The notes: generated by a model from the sequence alone, not told the origin. A stretch of 33,036 nucleotides of DNA from Oscillospiraceae bacterium (GCA_017427265.1 JAFRTG010000013.1:1-33036), one strand, 5' to 3'. Counted from the first letter of the stretch, positions 24,896-32,881 are shown. Made by a program: numbers and translations.

Positions 24896-25237
24896 ATGGA
24901 AATGACTTATAATGGCACATTGGTAATGCCCAAGAACTTCGTTGTTGTTGACGAAGAAGAAATGACATATACAAACGGAGGCGAACACTATCAAGTATTT
25001 ATCCCGGCTTCTGTTTGTGGTGATTTAGCCAATTACGGCGTTGCTGCAAGTGCAGCAGTATTAGCTTTGTGTGGCCCGATTCCAGGAGGTGGAATTATTG
25101 CAGGAGTTGCCACTGGTACTGCATATGCAGCGCTTACTGCGTATTATGCTCTTGCGTCAAAACATAATGGAATGACATTGCACGTTTACACAGTTGGAAA
25201 CACTCCTGTTGCATGGGTTCCTGTAATTAACTGGTAA
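24896..25237 (+). CDS. Double-glycine bacteriocin-like precursor 1
   Basis: 113 residues. The start is the ATG after GGAAAGGA; an earlier in-frame ATG at 24863 lies in the SD hairpin region and has no counterpart in the other two copies. Leader: 29 residues beginning MEMTYNGTLVMPKNF and ending EEEMTYTNGG, a clear C39 cleavage site. Core: 84 residues starting EHYQVFIPAS, rich in Ala and Gly (AASAAVLALC, GGGIIAGVATGTAYAALTAYYAL), with two Cys (core positions 12 and 30) and ending WVPVINW. The hydrophobic middle with small residues is typical of pore-forming class II bacteriocins. No known family is recognised, and the core is long for the class. Confidence 0.85.
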   Translation: MEMTYNGTLVMPKNFVVVDEEEMTYTNGGEHYQVFIPASVCGDLANYGVAASAAVLALCGPIPGGGIIAGVATGTAYAALTAYYALASKHNGMTLHVYTVGNTPVAWVPVINW

Positions 25238-25242
25238 CCAGC

Positions 25243-25344
25243 CTTTTCTTGCGTTCACATGTATTGATATGGTCTGCAACATATCATTCAGCACAATGTT
25301 ATTATTTATTAATAGATACGAAAACGTATCAGAAAGGAAAGAAA
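25243..25344 (+). promoter_or_regulatory. Precursor 5' element, copy 2 (diverged)
   Basis: It keeps the GCGTTCACAT block, hairpin 2 (TGATATG 25265-25271 with CATATCA 25280-25286, loop GTCTGCAA unchanged) and hairpin 3 (GATACG 25315-25320 with CGTATC 25325-25330, loop AAAA) before AGAAAGGAAAG. The left arm and loop of hairpin 1 are missing, so the loop-loop pairing seen in copies 1 and 3 cannot form here. Confidence 0.65.
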
Positions 25345-25683
25345 ATGGAAATGCCTTATGATGGCGCATTAGTAATGCCCAAGAATTTCGCAACAGTTGA
25401 CGAGGAAGAAATGACCTATGTCGACGGTGGACTATCAATTCAACATGAGTGGTGGGGATTCCGTTTAGATCTCACCGCGCAAGAATGCACTGATATAGCC
25501 ATAGCGGGTGGCACTGGAGTTACTATAGCAACGATTAAAAATCTTATCCCCAATAAAGCATTACAGATAATCTTGGCTGTGGCTGAGGGCTACCTACTTC
25601 TGTGCGGCAACCATAACGGTGCATTTTTAATTTACAGCCCGTTGATTCCGACTATGACAACTGGTCTTATGATCAAGTGGTGA
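25345..25683 (+). CDS. Double-glycine bacteriocin-like precursor 2
   Basis: 112 residues. The leader MEMPYDGALVMPKNF to EEEMTYVDGG matches precursor 1 at most positions. The 83-residue core starts LSIQHEWWGFRLDLTAQECT and is unlike that of precursor 1 until the end: a Gly-rich helix (IAIAGGTGVTIATIKNL), a second helix (ALQIILAVAEGYLLLC), then LIYSPLIPTMTTGLMIKW. It has two Cys. The C-terminal ends of precursors 1 and 2 are both proline-containing and finish in a Trp (VINW, MIKW), hinting at a distant relation or paired action. The ribosome site is AAAGGAAAG. The stop codon sits in a TGATTT-TTCG-AAATCA hairpin. Confidence 0.84.
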   Translation: MEMPYDGALVMPKNFATVDEEEMTYVDGGLSIQHEWWGFRLDLTAQECTDIAIAGGTGVTIATIKNLIPNKALQIILAVAEGYLLLCGNHNGAFLIYSPLIPTMTTGLMIKW

Positions 25684-25721
25684 TTTTTCGAAATCATCTT
25701 AAAAATCAGAATAGCTCTCAA

Positions 25722-25843
25722 TAACGGTGAGTACGCTTTGTGCAGAAAAAGCGTTCACATATCATGATATGGTCTGCAACATATCATTCAGCACAATCTT
25801 ATTATTATTAACAGATACGAAAACGTATCAGAAAGGAAAGAAA
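25722..25843 (+). promoter_or_regulatory. Precursor 5' element, copy 3
   Basis: Nearly identical to copy 1 over its first 75 bases. Hairpin 1: 25733-25739 with 25748-25754, loop GTGCAGAA. Hairpin 2: 25764-25771 with 25780-25787, loop GTCTGCAA. Hairpin 3: GATACG 25814-25819 with CGTATC 25824-25829. The closing pair of hairpin 3 is G-C here and A-T in copy 1, a compensatory change. Confidence 0.7.
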
Positions 25844-26203
25844 ATGGAAATGACTTATGATGGCGCATTAGTAATGCCCAAGAGTTTCGCTGTAGTTGAC
25901 GAAGAAGAAATGACATATGTTGATGGTGGAAGCTGGTCAGGAGCGCTGTTCAGAGACAACGTTGTCGGAGGCGTTCAGAGAGCAATTGCAAATTACAAAG
26001 GACCGATTCTTGCACAGTGTGGAATTACACTTTCTGTTGTAAAGGGATGGTGTGCCTATAGCTATTCATGGCTCTGTGCTCATATTGGATGGAAGGTCGT
26101 TAAGATTGCTTCGATCGTTGGCGGAATAATTGCAGGTATTGTTGCAGCCGCTTCCTGTGTTGCTGCGGTCTACATCATGGGAACTAGAAAAGTTTTTTGC
26201 TAA
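25844..26203 (+). CDS. Double-glycine bacteriocin-like precursor 3
   Basis: 119 residues. The 29-residue leader (MEMTYDGALVMPKSF to EEEMTYVDGG) differs from the other two at only a few positions. The 90-residue core starts SWSGALFRDNVVGGVQRAI and carries five Cys: in AQCGITL, GWCAYSYSWLCAHIGW (two), AASCVAAVYI and the final residue. A long hydrophobic helix IASIVGGIIAGIVAAASCVAAVYIM lies near the end, followed by a basic tail GTRKVFC. Several cysteines could form disulfides outside the cell. The core shares no clear sequence with precursors 1 and 2. The ribosome site is AAAGGAAAG. Confidence 0.84.
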   Translation: MEMTYDGALVMPKSFAVVDEEEMTYVDGGSWSGALFRDNVVGGVQRAIANYKGPILAQCGITLSVVKGWCAYSYSWLCAHIGWKVVKIASIVGGIIAGIVAAASCVAAVYIMGTRKVFC

Positions 26204-26226
26204 TATTTGACATCAGATTTCACAAA

Positions 26227-26262
26227 GATTCGGGTCTCATATTCATATATGAGACTCGAATC
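26227..26262 (+). repeat. 16-bp hairpin between the precursors and the downstream genes
   Basis: GATTCGGGTCTCATAT (26227-26242) pairs with 26247-26262 with one G-U wobble and a TCAT loop. No T-tract follows, so it is not a standard terminator. It could stabilise the 3' end of a processed precursor mRNA or partly stop transcription. Confidence 0.65.
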
Positions 26263-26286
26263 TCTCATGGCATGAAAGGAATAATC

Positions 26287-27399
26287 ATGAAAGATAAATG
26301 GTATATCTTGTTTATCATTGCATACATTACATACATGTGTGGCTTCTTGGATTTTTCTACTTTTTTCACCCAATCGCTTAATGAATTAATCAGATCGCTG
26401 ATTTCTTCAATCATATCATTTGTCTTTGTTATTGCCATATATTTTGATATGGTCTCCATCATAAAGATAGTATATAACAAAATACATCACTTAGAAAACA
26501 CGATAGTTGTTTTTTTCCCGTTTATAGTGTTTAATTATCCGAAGAAATCTGTTACACTCAGTCTGGATATTACTGTATTTTTCAATACGTTTTACCCTCG
26601 TAATCTGTTGTGCGATAGTTCTAAAGGATACAATGAAATTAGAACTGAAATTATTCGGTATGAAAAAAATGTTTTGAATTTAGAAAGATTATTTGTTGCC
26701 TGCGTTTATTTTGTTTTATTTATTTTCAGAAGGTATTTTTTTTCGGTTTCTCTTTTGTTCTTTTTCTTGACCCTACGGGATATTCGGCTCATAAACAATG
26801 ACTTGATTGTTGGCAGCATCTATCGAATTGATAATACAGCGAGTTTTGAAGTACAAACATTACTTGCGAAGCAATTATGTTTATATAGCTCTTGGAATTC
26901 TCCGATTTATACAGAATATGTAAATGACCTTAGCGGTCATCTTTCAAACGATACTGTTACTGTAAATAGTATTGAGTTTCTTTCCTTAGATTTGTTTGTA
27001 TCAGGCACAGATTTTTTTAATAAGAAGCACTGGGTTTCTATAAAACCGATTCTGATAGACAATTATGCATTTGGCAATGATTTTACTACTCCGCTGAATA
27101 ACGCTTTATGGTCATTTTACCGTTTAGTTTTTCTTTATGCTATTATTGGGCATAACGAAAAGATTAAAGCGGAGATGTTTTCTAAATTTGAAGAAATTAA
27201 AAGTAATTGTACAGGTGCAGGATCAAAAATAATGAATAATTACTTGGACAGATTTATGGACAATCACAGTCCTGAATATGTTCTATGCAATCTAAAAAAA
27301 TACATTGGGATTGATAAAATTTTCAGAGATTCACCGACAGGCAAAGCAGCAATCTTAAATATTATGAATAAACTTAGGGAGGATGTTGTCCATGAATAA
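26287..27399 (+). CDS. Unknown membrane protein of the bacteriocin locus
   Basis: 370 residues, not recognised. Hydrophobic segments lie near residues 6-22, 40-62, 70-84 and 135-161; the last 200 residues are soluble and mixed alpha-helical (EKIKAEMFSKFEEIKSNC, PEYVLCNLKKYIGID). I looked for an HExxH site-2 protease motif, common in bacteriocin-cluster membrane proteins, and found none. The start is the ATG six bases after AAAGGA. The gene is clearly AT-richer than the genes left of 22260 and overlaps the next gene by eight bases. Its place straight after the precursors suggests immunity or a role in export, but nothing in the sequence proves this. Confidence 0.75.
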   Translation: MKDKWYILFIIAYITYMCGFLDFSTFFTQSLNELIRSLISSIISFVFVIAIYFDMVSIIKIVYNKIHHLENTIVVFFPFIVFNYPKKSVTLSLDITVFFNTFYPRNLLCDSSKGYNEIRTEIIRYEKNVLNLERLFVACVYFVLFIFRRYFFSVSLLFFFLTLRDIRLINNDLIVGSIYRIDNTASFEVQTLLAKQLCLYSSWNSPIYTEYVNDLSGHLSNDTVTVNSIEFLSLDLFVSGTDFFNKKHWVSIKPILIDNYAFGNDFTTPLNNALWSFYRLVFLYAIIGHNEKIKAEMFSKFEEIKSNCTGAGSKIMNNYLDRFMDNHSPEYVLCNLKKYIGIDKIFRDSPTGKAAILNIMNKLREDVVHE

Positions 27400-27862
27400 A
27401 ATTGAACTGGCATACAACAAAACTTTGAAATTATCAAACGTTTTGATTTTTGAGATTAAACTGAATGAAGAAACCAATATTGATAGAGAAATTACGCAGA
27501 TGGAAAACTTCATTAAATCAAAAGGTGCAATCCCAATTGGTCCGTTAATCCAAAAAACTGTATATCAAACTGGTGAATCCGGAGAACCCGTTATCAGAAT
27601 CTATTTAATGAGGCAGGTAAACACTTTTATTTATAAAATTGAATCACCTTATACAATGGAGTCTGTTATCCGCGTAAGGAATTGTGCTTATGTCAGATAT
27701 ACTGGTCCAGAGGAAAAAATAAAATTTGGTTACGATAAGATAAATGTTGATGCTTTTGAAAAAGGGATTGAACTTGCCAATGAAAACTACACTATTTTCG
27801 TTGATAAGCAAGACGACACCATCATAGCTGATATTTTCGTGGAGAAGAAATCCGATGACTAA
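27392..27862 (+). CDS. Small soluble protein of unknown function in the bacteriocin locus
   Basis: 156 residues from the ATG after GGGAGG. No membrane helix or signal peptide. Mixed alpha/beta, with segments LSNVLIFEIKLNEETNIDRE, SKGAIPIGPLIQKTVYQTG, VIRIYLMRQV and the end ENYTIFVDKQDDTIIADIFV. The pattern is loosely like GyrI-type ligand-binding domains or DUF5085 proteins, which share a GPL block after a central helix, but the similarity is weak. It overlaps the genes on both sides by eight bases and is therefore translated with them. A cytoplasmic immunity or sensing partner is possible. Confidence 0.7.
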   Translation: MNKIELAYNKTLKLSNVLIFEIKLNEETNIDREITQMENFIKSKGAIPIGPLIQKTVYQTGESGEPVIRIYLMRQVNTFIYKIESPYTMESVIRVRNCAYVRYTGPEEKIKFGYDKINVDAFEKGIELANENYTIFVDKQDDTIIADIFVEKKSDD

Positions 27863-28979
27863 AAAGACAATCAAAAACATTGTAGACTTAAAAGACAGCC
27901 GTCTGCTCTATGAAAAGGAGCTTCCGCCGTTTGGCTATATGATTGTGTCAATCACCGCAATTCTTCTGATTCTGGTTTTGATATGGAGTCTGAAAACGCC
28001 GAAAACCTATGTAGTTAAAAGCCAGGGTATTGTGGAAAGCACAAACAAAAACTTTATCATGTCTCCGTTTACCGGCAAAATTAGCAGGATGAATATTTCT
28101 GAAGGAAGCTTTGTTGATGAAGGTGATGTGCTTTTTACAGTTGAAAGCACAGAACTCGATTTGCAGGAAGAACAAATCAGTGGACAGATTAACGTTTACA
28201 GCGAAAATGTCAGCCAGCTGAAAAAGCTGGAGCAGTCCATTATGGACGGGGAGAACCTCTTCGACATTACAAAAGCGAATGACAGACAGTATTATAATCA
28301 ATATGAAGCCTATATGAGCCAGATCAAGCAAAACGATATAGATACCAGTACCTATAAAGCCTATGGTTACTCAGATGCGCAGATCAAAGCTGAGCTTGAT
28401 AAAAACAATGCAAAGATCTCAGAAATCTATTATTCTACGCTGAAATCCATAGATGAAAGCATCACACAGTATGAAACTGAGATCGAAAAGCTAAAGGTTC
28501 AGAACAATGCAATTGCGAACGGGCAATCAGAATATCAAGTTCTTGCAAACACCTCCGGCATTGTTCATATGATCAATGAATATAAAGAGGGTATGGTCGT
28601 TCAGGCAGCTGGTGCTATCGGAAGCATCGCAAACGAAAATGATCAATATATTGTGACGGCTTACCTCAACGTGAATGACAGACCAAGGGTTTCTTTGGGC
28701 GATAATGTCAATATCGAAGTCGTCGGACTTGCACAGAATACTTACGGCAATCTGAAAGGTAGGCTGCTCTCTGTTGATAATGATATTTCAACAAGTCAGA
28801 ACGGTGAACAGAGCTTTTTTAAATCAAAAATCGAAATTGAAACACCCTATCTGATCAGCAGTAAGGGCAACAAAGTAAACATCTCCAACGGCATGTCAGT
28901 CGAAGCAAGAATCATTTATGATGAGCTTACCTATTTCGATTATTTGCTTGAATCGTTGGGATTACTAACGAGGGAATGA
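27855..28979 (+). CDS. HlyD-type adaptor protein of the bacteriocin exporter
   Basis: 374 residues. The N-terminus is cytoplasmic, then one membrane helix near residues 26-45 (YMIVSITAILLILVLIWSL). A half lipoyl-type domain (VVKSQGIVESTNKNFIMSP, GKISRMNISEGSFVDEGDVL) leads into a coiled coil of about 120 residues, and the second half follows with ANTSGIVHMINEYKEGMVVQ. A beta-barrel ends the protein. This is the layout of LcnD/ComB accessory proteins, which assist C39 exporters in Gram-positive bacteria. Its ATG overlaps the previous gene, and the next gene starts three bases after its stop. Confidence 0.93.
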   Translation: MTKKTIKNIVDLKDSRLLYEKELPPFGYMIVSITAILLILVLIWSLKTPKTYVVKSQGIVESTNKNFIMSPFTGKISRMNISEGSFVDEGDVLFTVESTELDLQEEQISGQINVYSENVSQLKKLEQSIMDGENLFDITKANDRQYYNQYEAYMSQIKQNDIDTSTYKAYGYSDAQIKAELDKNNAKISEIYYSTLKSIDESITQYETEIEKLKVQNNAIANGQSEYQVLANTSGIVHMINEYKEGMVVQAAGAIGSIANENDQYIVTAYLNVNDRPRVSLGDNVNIEVVGLAQNTYGNLKGRLLSVDNDISTSQNGEQSFFKSKIEIETPYLISSKGNKVNISNGMSVEARIIYDELTYFDYLLESLGLLTRE

Positions 28980-28982
28980 TTT

Positions 28983-30293
28983 ATGAAGAAAACGATTTGT
29001 ATTGCGCTTTCTGCTCTTGCATTCTGCGCAATGCCATTCCATATAAGTGCTGAGGAAGCTGAGCAATTGCCTCCCGAATCATCTGCAAATCCATCTGTTG
29101 CTGAAACAGGAGAGAAACCAGATCAAACCGATGCACCGAGCCCCGATCTTCCGGTTGCAGCCGTTGAGCCGCTGGTAACAGATTATCCCTATGATTCGGC
29201 TTTCAGCATTCCCGAAACAGTGTACATTCCTGTAGAAAGCATAGAACTTGCTGAATTTAAAACTAAGATGTACGTAGAGGAAACGCAGAATCTTTCTGCT
29301 ACTGTCAGTCCGTCAAGCGCTACAAATCATGATGTAAGCTATTCATCCTCCAACACCCGTGTAGCCACAGTCAGTGCTGGCGGCAAGCTGACAGCTGTAG
29401 GAAAAGGAACTTGCCAGATCTATGTTTCCTGCGATAATTACAGTGTCTATTATCCGTTGACTGTTAACGTCAAAACTGAATCGATCGAAGTTGTGAGCAA
29501 ATTTATCGTTCTCAAACCAGGTGAACAATTGGATTTGGAGGCAGCAGTACAGCCTGCAGAAGCCCCACAGGAACTAAAATTCAAATCAGATGACGATTCT
29601 GTTGTACAAGTCAGCGAAGGCGGAATTCTGACTGCTGTTGCAACCGGAAGCACATCTGTGATTGTATCCAATGAGGACGATACAATCCTCGTGAACGTAA
29701 TTGTCAGCACGGACAAGGAAGCAGCCCTGATTCAGAATCCAGAAGAGTCGGACGATGCTTCTGATTCACAAAAATCTGACAGCCTTGCAAAACAAATCCG
29801 CGAGACCAACGAGCGTGAAATTATCGTAAAGAATCTGAGTTGCATCTCCTCCGAAGTGTTAAAAGCACTTTACGGAACCGATAAATCACTGACCGTCGAT
29901 CTGGAAGAATACACGCTTTCTATCCGCGGGCAGGATATCTTCAATGCGAACAACGAAATTAACACAAAACTTGAACTGGCTGATATGGATAGCGGCATGC
30001 TTGTGACTTTGGGAGAGGAAAACCTTCCTGGCACCATCAGCATTGCACTGAAAAATGCACCAAAGAAGTACAAGTATTTCTACCTTGTCAGTCCGAGGGA
30101 CGGTGTGTATCAAGCATTAAACTCATTGTCTGATAACACGTTCAAAGTTAGCAGTATCGGGCAGTATTTGCTCTCCACTAAAAATATGAACCGCAGAAAG
30201 ATCAATATTGTGTGGGTTCTGGGTGGCATTGGCGTGATTTTTCTGCTTTCTCTCATTTACATATTTACGAAGAAAAAATATTGGTTTTGGTAA
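28983..30293 (+). CDS. Membrane-anchored protein with two bacterial Ig-like (BIG2) domains
   Basis: 436 residues. Signal peptide at 1-23 (MKKTICIALSALAFCAMPF), a Pro/Ser/Glu-rich linker to about 75, then two BIG2 domains: about 80-160, with SPSSATNHDVSYSSSNTRVATVS and LTAVGKGTCQIYV, and about 165-240, with LKPGEQLDLEAAV and LTAVATGSTSVIV. A further domain of about 140 residues of unknown type follows, and a membrane helix near 411-430 with a short basic tail anchors the protein. It lacks an LPXTG motif. Last gene of the bacteriocin transcript, three bases after the HlyD gene. A surface protein at this position might help release, immunity or binding of the peptides; this is a guess. Confidence 0.88.
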   Translation: MKKTICIALSALAFCAMPFHISAEEAEQLPPESSANPSVAETGEKPDQTDAPSPDLPVAAVEPLVTDYPYDSAFSIPETVYIPVESIELAEFKTKMYVEETQNLSATVSPSSATNHDVSYSSSNTRVATVSAGGKLTAVGKGTCQIYVSCDNYSVYYPLTVNVKTESIEVVSKFIVLKPGEQLDLEAAVQPAEAPQELKFKSDDDSVVQVSEGGILTAVATGSTSVIVSNEDDTILVNVIVSTDKEAALIQNPEESDDASDSQKSDSLAKQIRETNEREIIVKNLSCISSEVLKALYGTDKSLTVDLEEYTLSIRGQDIFNANNEINTKLELADMDSGMLVTLGEENLPGTISIALKNAPKKYKYFYLVSPRDGVYQALNSLSDNTFKVSSIGQYLLSTKNMNRRKINIVWVLGGIGVIFLLSLIYIFTKKKYWFW

Positions 30294-30319
30294 CCATAGT
30301 AAATACGAAATACATATAT

Positions 30320-30354
30320 AAACCGCCGCTTGACTTCAAATCAGACGGCGGTTT
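30320..30354 (+). terminator. Terminator of the bacteriocin locus
   Basis: AAACCGCCG (30320-30328) pairs with CGGCGGTTT (30346-30354), with further inner pairs TTGA/TCAG-type and loop CTTCAAA; a TTTCTC tail follows. It is the second copy of the hairpin form found at 12945-12979. Region 30294-30509 holds only this and the next terminator. Confidence 0.8.
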
Positions 30355-30465
30355 CTCATATTCTCTATCCGATGTCCCCTCTCCCGGCGAGCTCCTGCGC
30401 ACCAGAACAGAACACTGTTTCCTGTGCAAATGTTTTCTGAGGCGTTGGTTCGTCTGAAAAGCAAA

Positions 30466-30486
30466 GCGCCCGGCATGGCCGGGCGC
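30466..30486 (-). terminator. Terminator of the P-type ATPase gene
   Basis: GCGCCCGGC (30466-30474) pairs perfectly with GCCGGGCGC (30478-30486) around three bases, followed on the minus strand by TTTGCTTTTC, just after the ATPase stop codon. Confidence 0.85.
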
Positions 30487-30509
30487 AAATAGCAGATAAC
30501 CTGTTCCAA

Positions 30510-32795
30510 TTATACCCACTCATGATTCAGCTTCATATAAATACGCTTCAGAATCTGCGCAAGGATTGTATAGACGACCATCAGACCTGCAAGCCAAATC
30601 ATATAAGACGGCACCATGACCGGCAGATCAAACAGCGTTGCTATTCCTGTAAATCCGATCAGCAGCGTTGCAATGACAACAAGCAGGGTTGAAATACTGA
30701 GCTGAACCGATGCACGCTCTTTGATAAACGGTACTTTCGGTGTGCGGATCGTATGAATTACCACCGTCTGCGAAATGACGCCGAACATAAACCAGCCGTT
30801 CTGGAAGAAGCCTGCCAGCGACTCGTTATTGAAGCGGTAAATAAACCAAAGAACGAGGAAGCAAAGTACATCAAGCACGGTGCTGAGCAATCCGAAAATC
30901 ACCATAAACTTTTTGATGCCAGGAATGTTCCACTTCTTCGGCAGACGGATACTCTCATCTTCTACATGATCAAACGGCATACCGAGCTGCGCGAAATCAT
31001 TGAGGATATTCTGCACAAGAATGTGGATCGGCAGCAGCGGGAGGAACGGCAGGAAGATGCTTGCAATCAGCACAGAGAACATATTGCCGAAGTTGCCGCT
31101 GACCGACATTTTCAGATACTTCGACATATTCGCAAAGGTGCGGCGGCCTTCAATGACACCTTCATCCAGCATATTGAGGTCTTTTTCCAGCAGGATGATA
31201 TCCGCAACTTCCTTTGCAATATCGACCGCGGTATCAACGGAAATGCCGACATCAGCCTGTTTCAGCGGCAGGCTGTCGTTGATGCCGTCGCCCATATAGC
31301 CAACCGTATGCCCGTTGGTCTGGAACGCCTTGACCACGCGCTGTTTCTGATACGGCGACAGTTTCGAGTAGATATGACATTTTTCGCAGGCGGCAAGCAG
31401 TTCTTCATCGGTCATCGCCTCGACCTGTGAACCGGTCAACGTATATTCCGTCGGAATGCCGAGCCGTCCGCAGATGTTGATCGCAACGCCCTCGGTATCG
31501 CCTGTCAGGACGACCGTGCGAACACCGTTCTTCTGCAATGCCTTGACTGCCGATTCTGCAGAGGGCTTCGGCGGATCGAGGAAGCCGACAAAACCAATCA
31601 GAACCATATCGCTTTCATCATCCACGCCGAAATGCTCGATATCGTGGATATTGTTTTTCTGTGCAACGGCAATCACACGGATGCCTTCGAGATTGTTTTC
31701 TGTTGCGATCTTCTGTGCGTTTTCGATCAGTTCCGGCGTGATTGCTTTGACTTCGCCGTCAATTTCGATATGGCTGCAGATCGAGAGGATTTCCTCGACA
31801 GCACCCTTTGTCACAAGCTGCCGCTTGCCGTTTTTATCGCGCAGCACAACGCTCATGCGGCGGCGGCTGAAATCAAACGGGATCTCATCCTCACGCACAT
31901 AGGTCTCTTTCAGATAGGAAAGCTCCTCTTTTTCGCCGCGGTTGATGATCGCAACATCCATAAGGTTTTTCAGTCCGGTCTGGAAGTAGCTGTTCAGGAA
32001 TGCATGACGCAGCACGCGCTTGTCCTCACGCCCGAGCACATCCATATACTTTTCCAGCACAAATTCATCCTGTGTCAGCGTACCGGTTTTGTCGGTGCAG
32101 AGAATATCCATTTCACCGAAGGTCTGAATCGAACCGAGACGCTTGACGATTGTCTGCTTCTTCGACATGTTGACAGCGCCCTTTGCAAGCGACGAGGTCA
32201 TGATAACCGGCAGCATTTCCGGCATCAGACCGACTGCAATCGTGATGCCGAACATCAGCGAATCGAGCCAACTGCCCTTTGTGATGAAGTTTGCAATGAA
32301 GATGATCGGCACCATGACAACCATGAACTTGATAAGCAGACTGCTGATCGAATTGATATTGCGTTCAAAGCTGCTCTTATCCTGATAAGTATTCAGGCTT
32401 TTCGCCATACTGCCAAGATAGGTGCGGTTTCCGGTTGTCAGAATGACCGCTTTTGCACTTCCGGAGATGATATTGCTGCCCATGAAGCCGATATTGTCAA
32501 GCTCTGTAATGTCATCGCCAACTGGATCGGGACCGGCAAATTTCTCGATCGGATTGCTTTCTCCGGTCAGCTGCGATTGATCAATAAAGAGGTCTTTTGT
32601 CTCAATAAAACGCACATCGCCGGGGAGCATATCACCGGATGCCAGTTTGACGACATCGCCCGGAACGGCATCTTCTATGTCGATTTCCATGCTGCTGCCG
32701 TTTCGGATAACATCTATTTTATTGGAGATCATGTTTTGCAGCTTTTCCGCGGCACTGTTGGATTTTTCCGTCTGTACAAAGGAAATGTCAAATAG
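30510..32795 (-). pseudogene. mgtA: Mg2+-type P-type ATPase (MgtA family), N-terminus missing
   Basis: The frame is recognisable from about 32795 (ISFVQTEKSNSAAEKLQNMI) to the stop. It contains the actuator loop with LFIDQSQLTGES, the PEMLP membrane motif (VGLMPEMLPVIMTSSLAKG), the phosphorylation site DKTGTLT near residue 213 counted from the ATG at 32732, the hinge VGYMGDGINDSLPLKQADVG and six C-terminal helices. PEMLP and overall order point to type IIIB magnesium transport ATPases, usually about 880-900 residues. The first 130 or so residues, with the N-terminal tail and helices 1-2, are absent; upstream the frame reads WLFD and a stop. The 740-residue remainder probably cannot transport. 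Confidence 0.88.
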
Positions 32796-32850
32796 CCATT
32801 AAGTAACCCCACACAATAGGCAGAATCAAATTCGATAATAGAAGATATGC

Positions 32851-32881
32851 AAAAAGCAGAGTAAGTGCCGCTCTGCTTTTT
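32851..32881. terminator. Bidirectional terminator
   Basis: AAAAAGCAGAG (32851-32861) pairs perfectly with CTCTGCTTTTT (32871-32881) around a 9-base loop. A-tract and T-tract make it active in both directions, insulating the gene starting at 33020 from the ATPase side. Confidence 0.8.

Noticed and set aside
24896-26203. Lanthipeptide or sactipeptide precursors
   Set aside because: No LanM, LanB/C, radical SAM or other tailoring gene is within the locus, and the cores are not rich in Ser/Thr/Cys pairs.
26287-27399. Site-2 protease (M50) identity for the membrane protein
   Set aside because: No HExxH motif is present; the helix pattern alone is not enough.
31632-32795. 387-codon plus-strand frame opposite the P-type ATPase
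   Set aside because: The minus strand codes for a recognisable ATPase; the plus frame has no domain or start signal.
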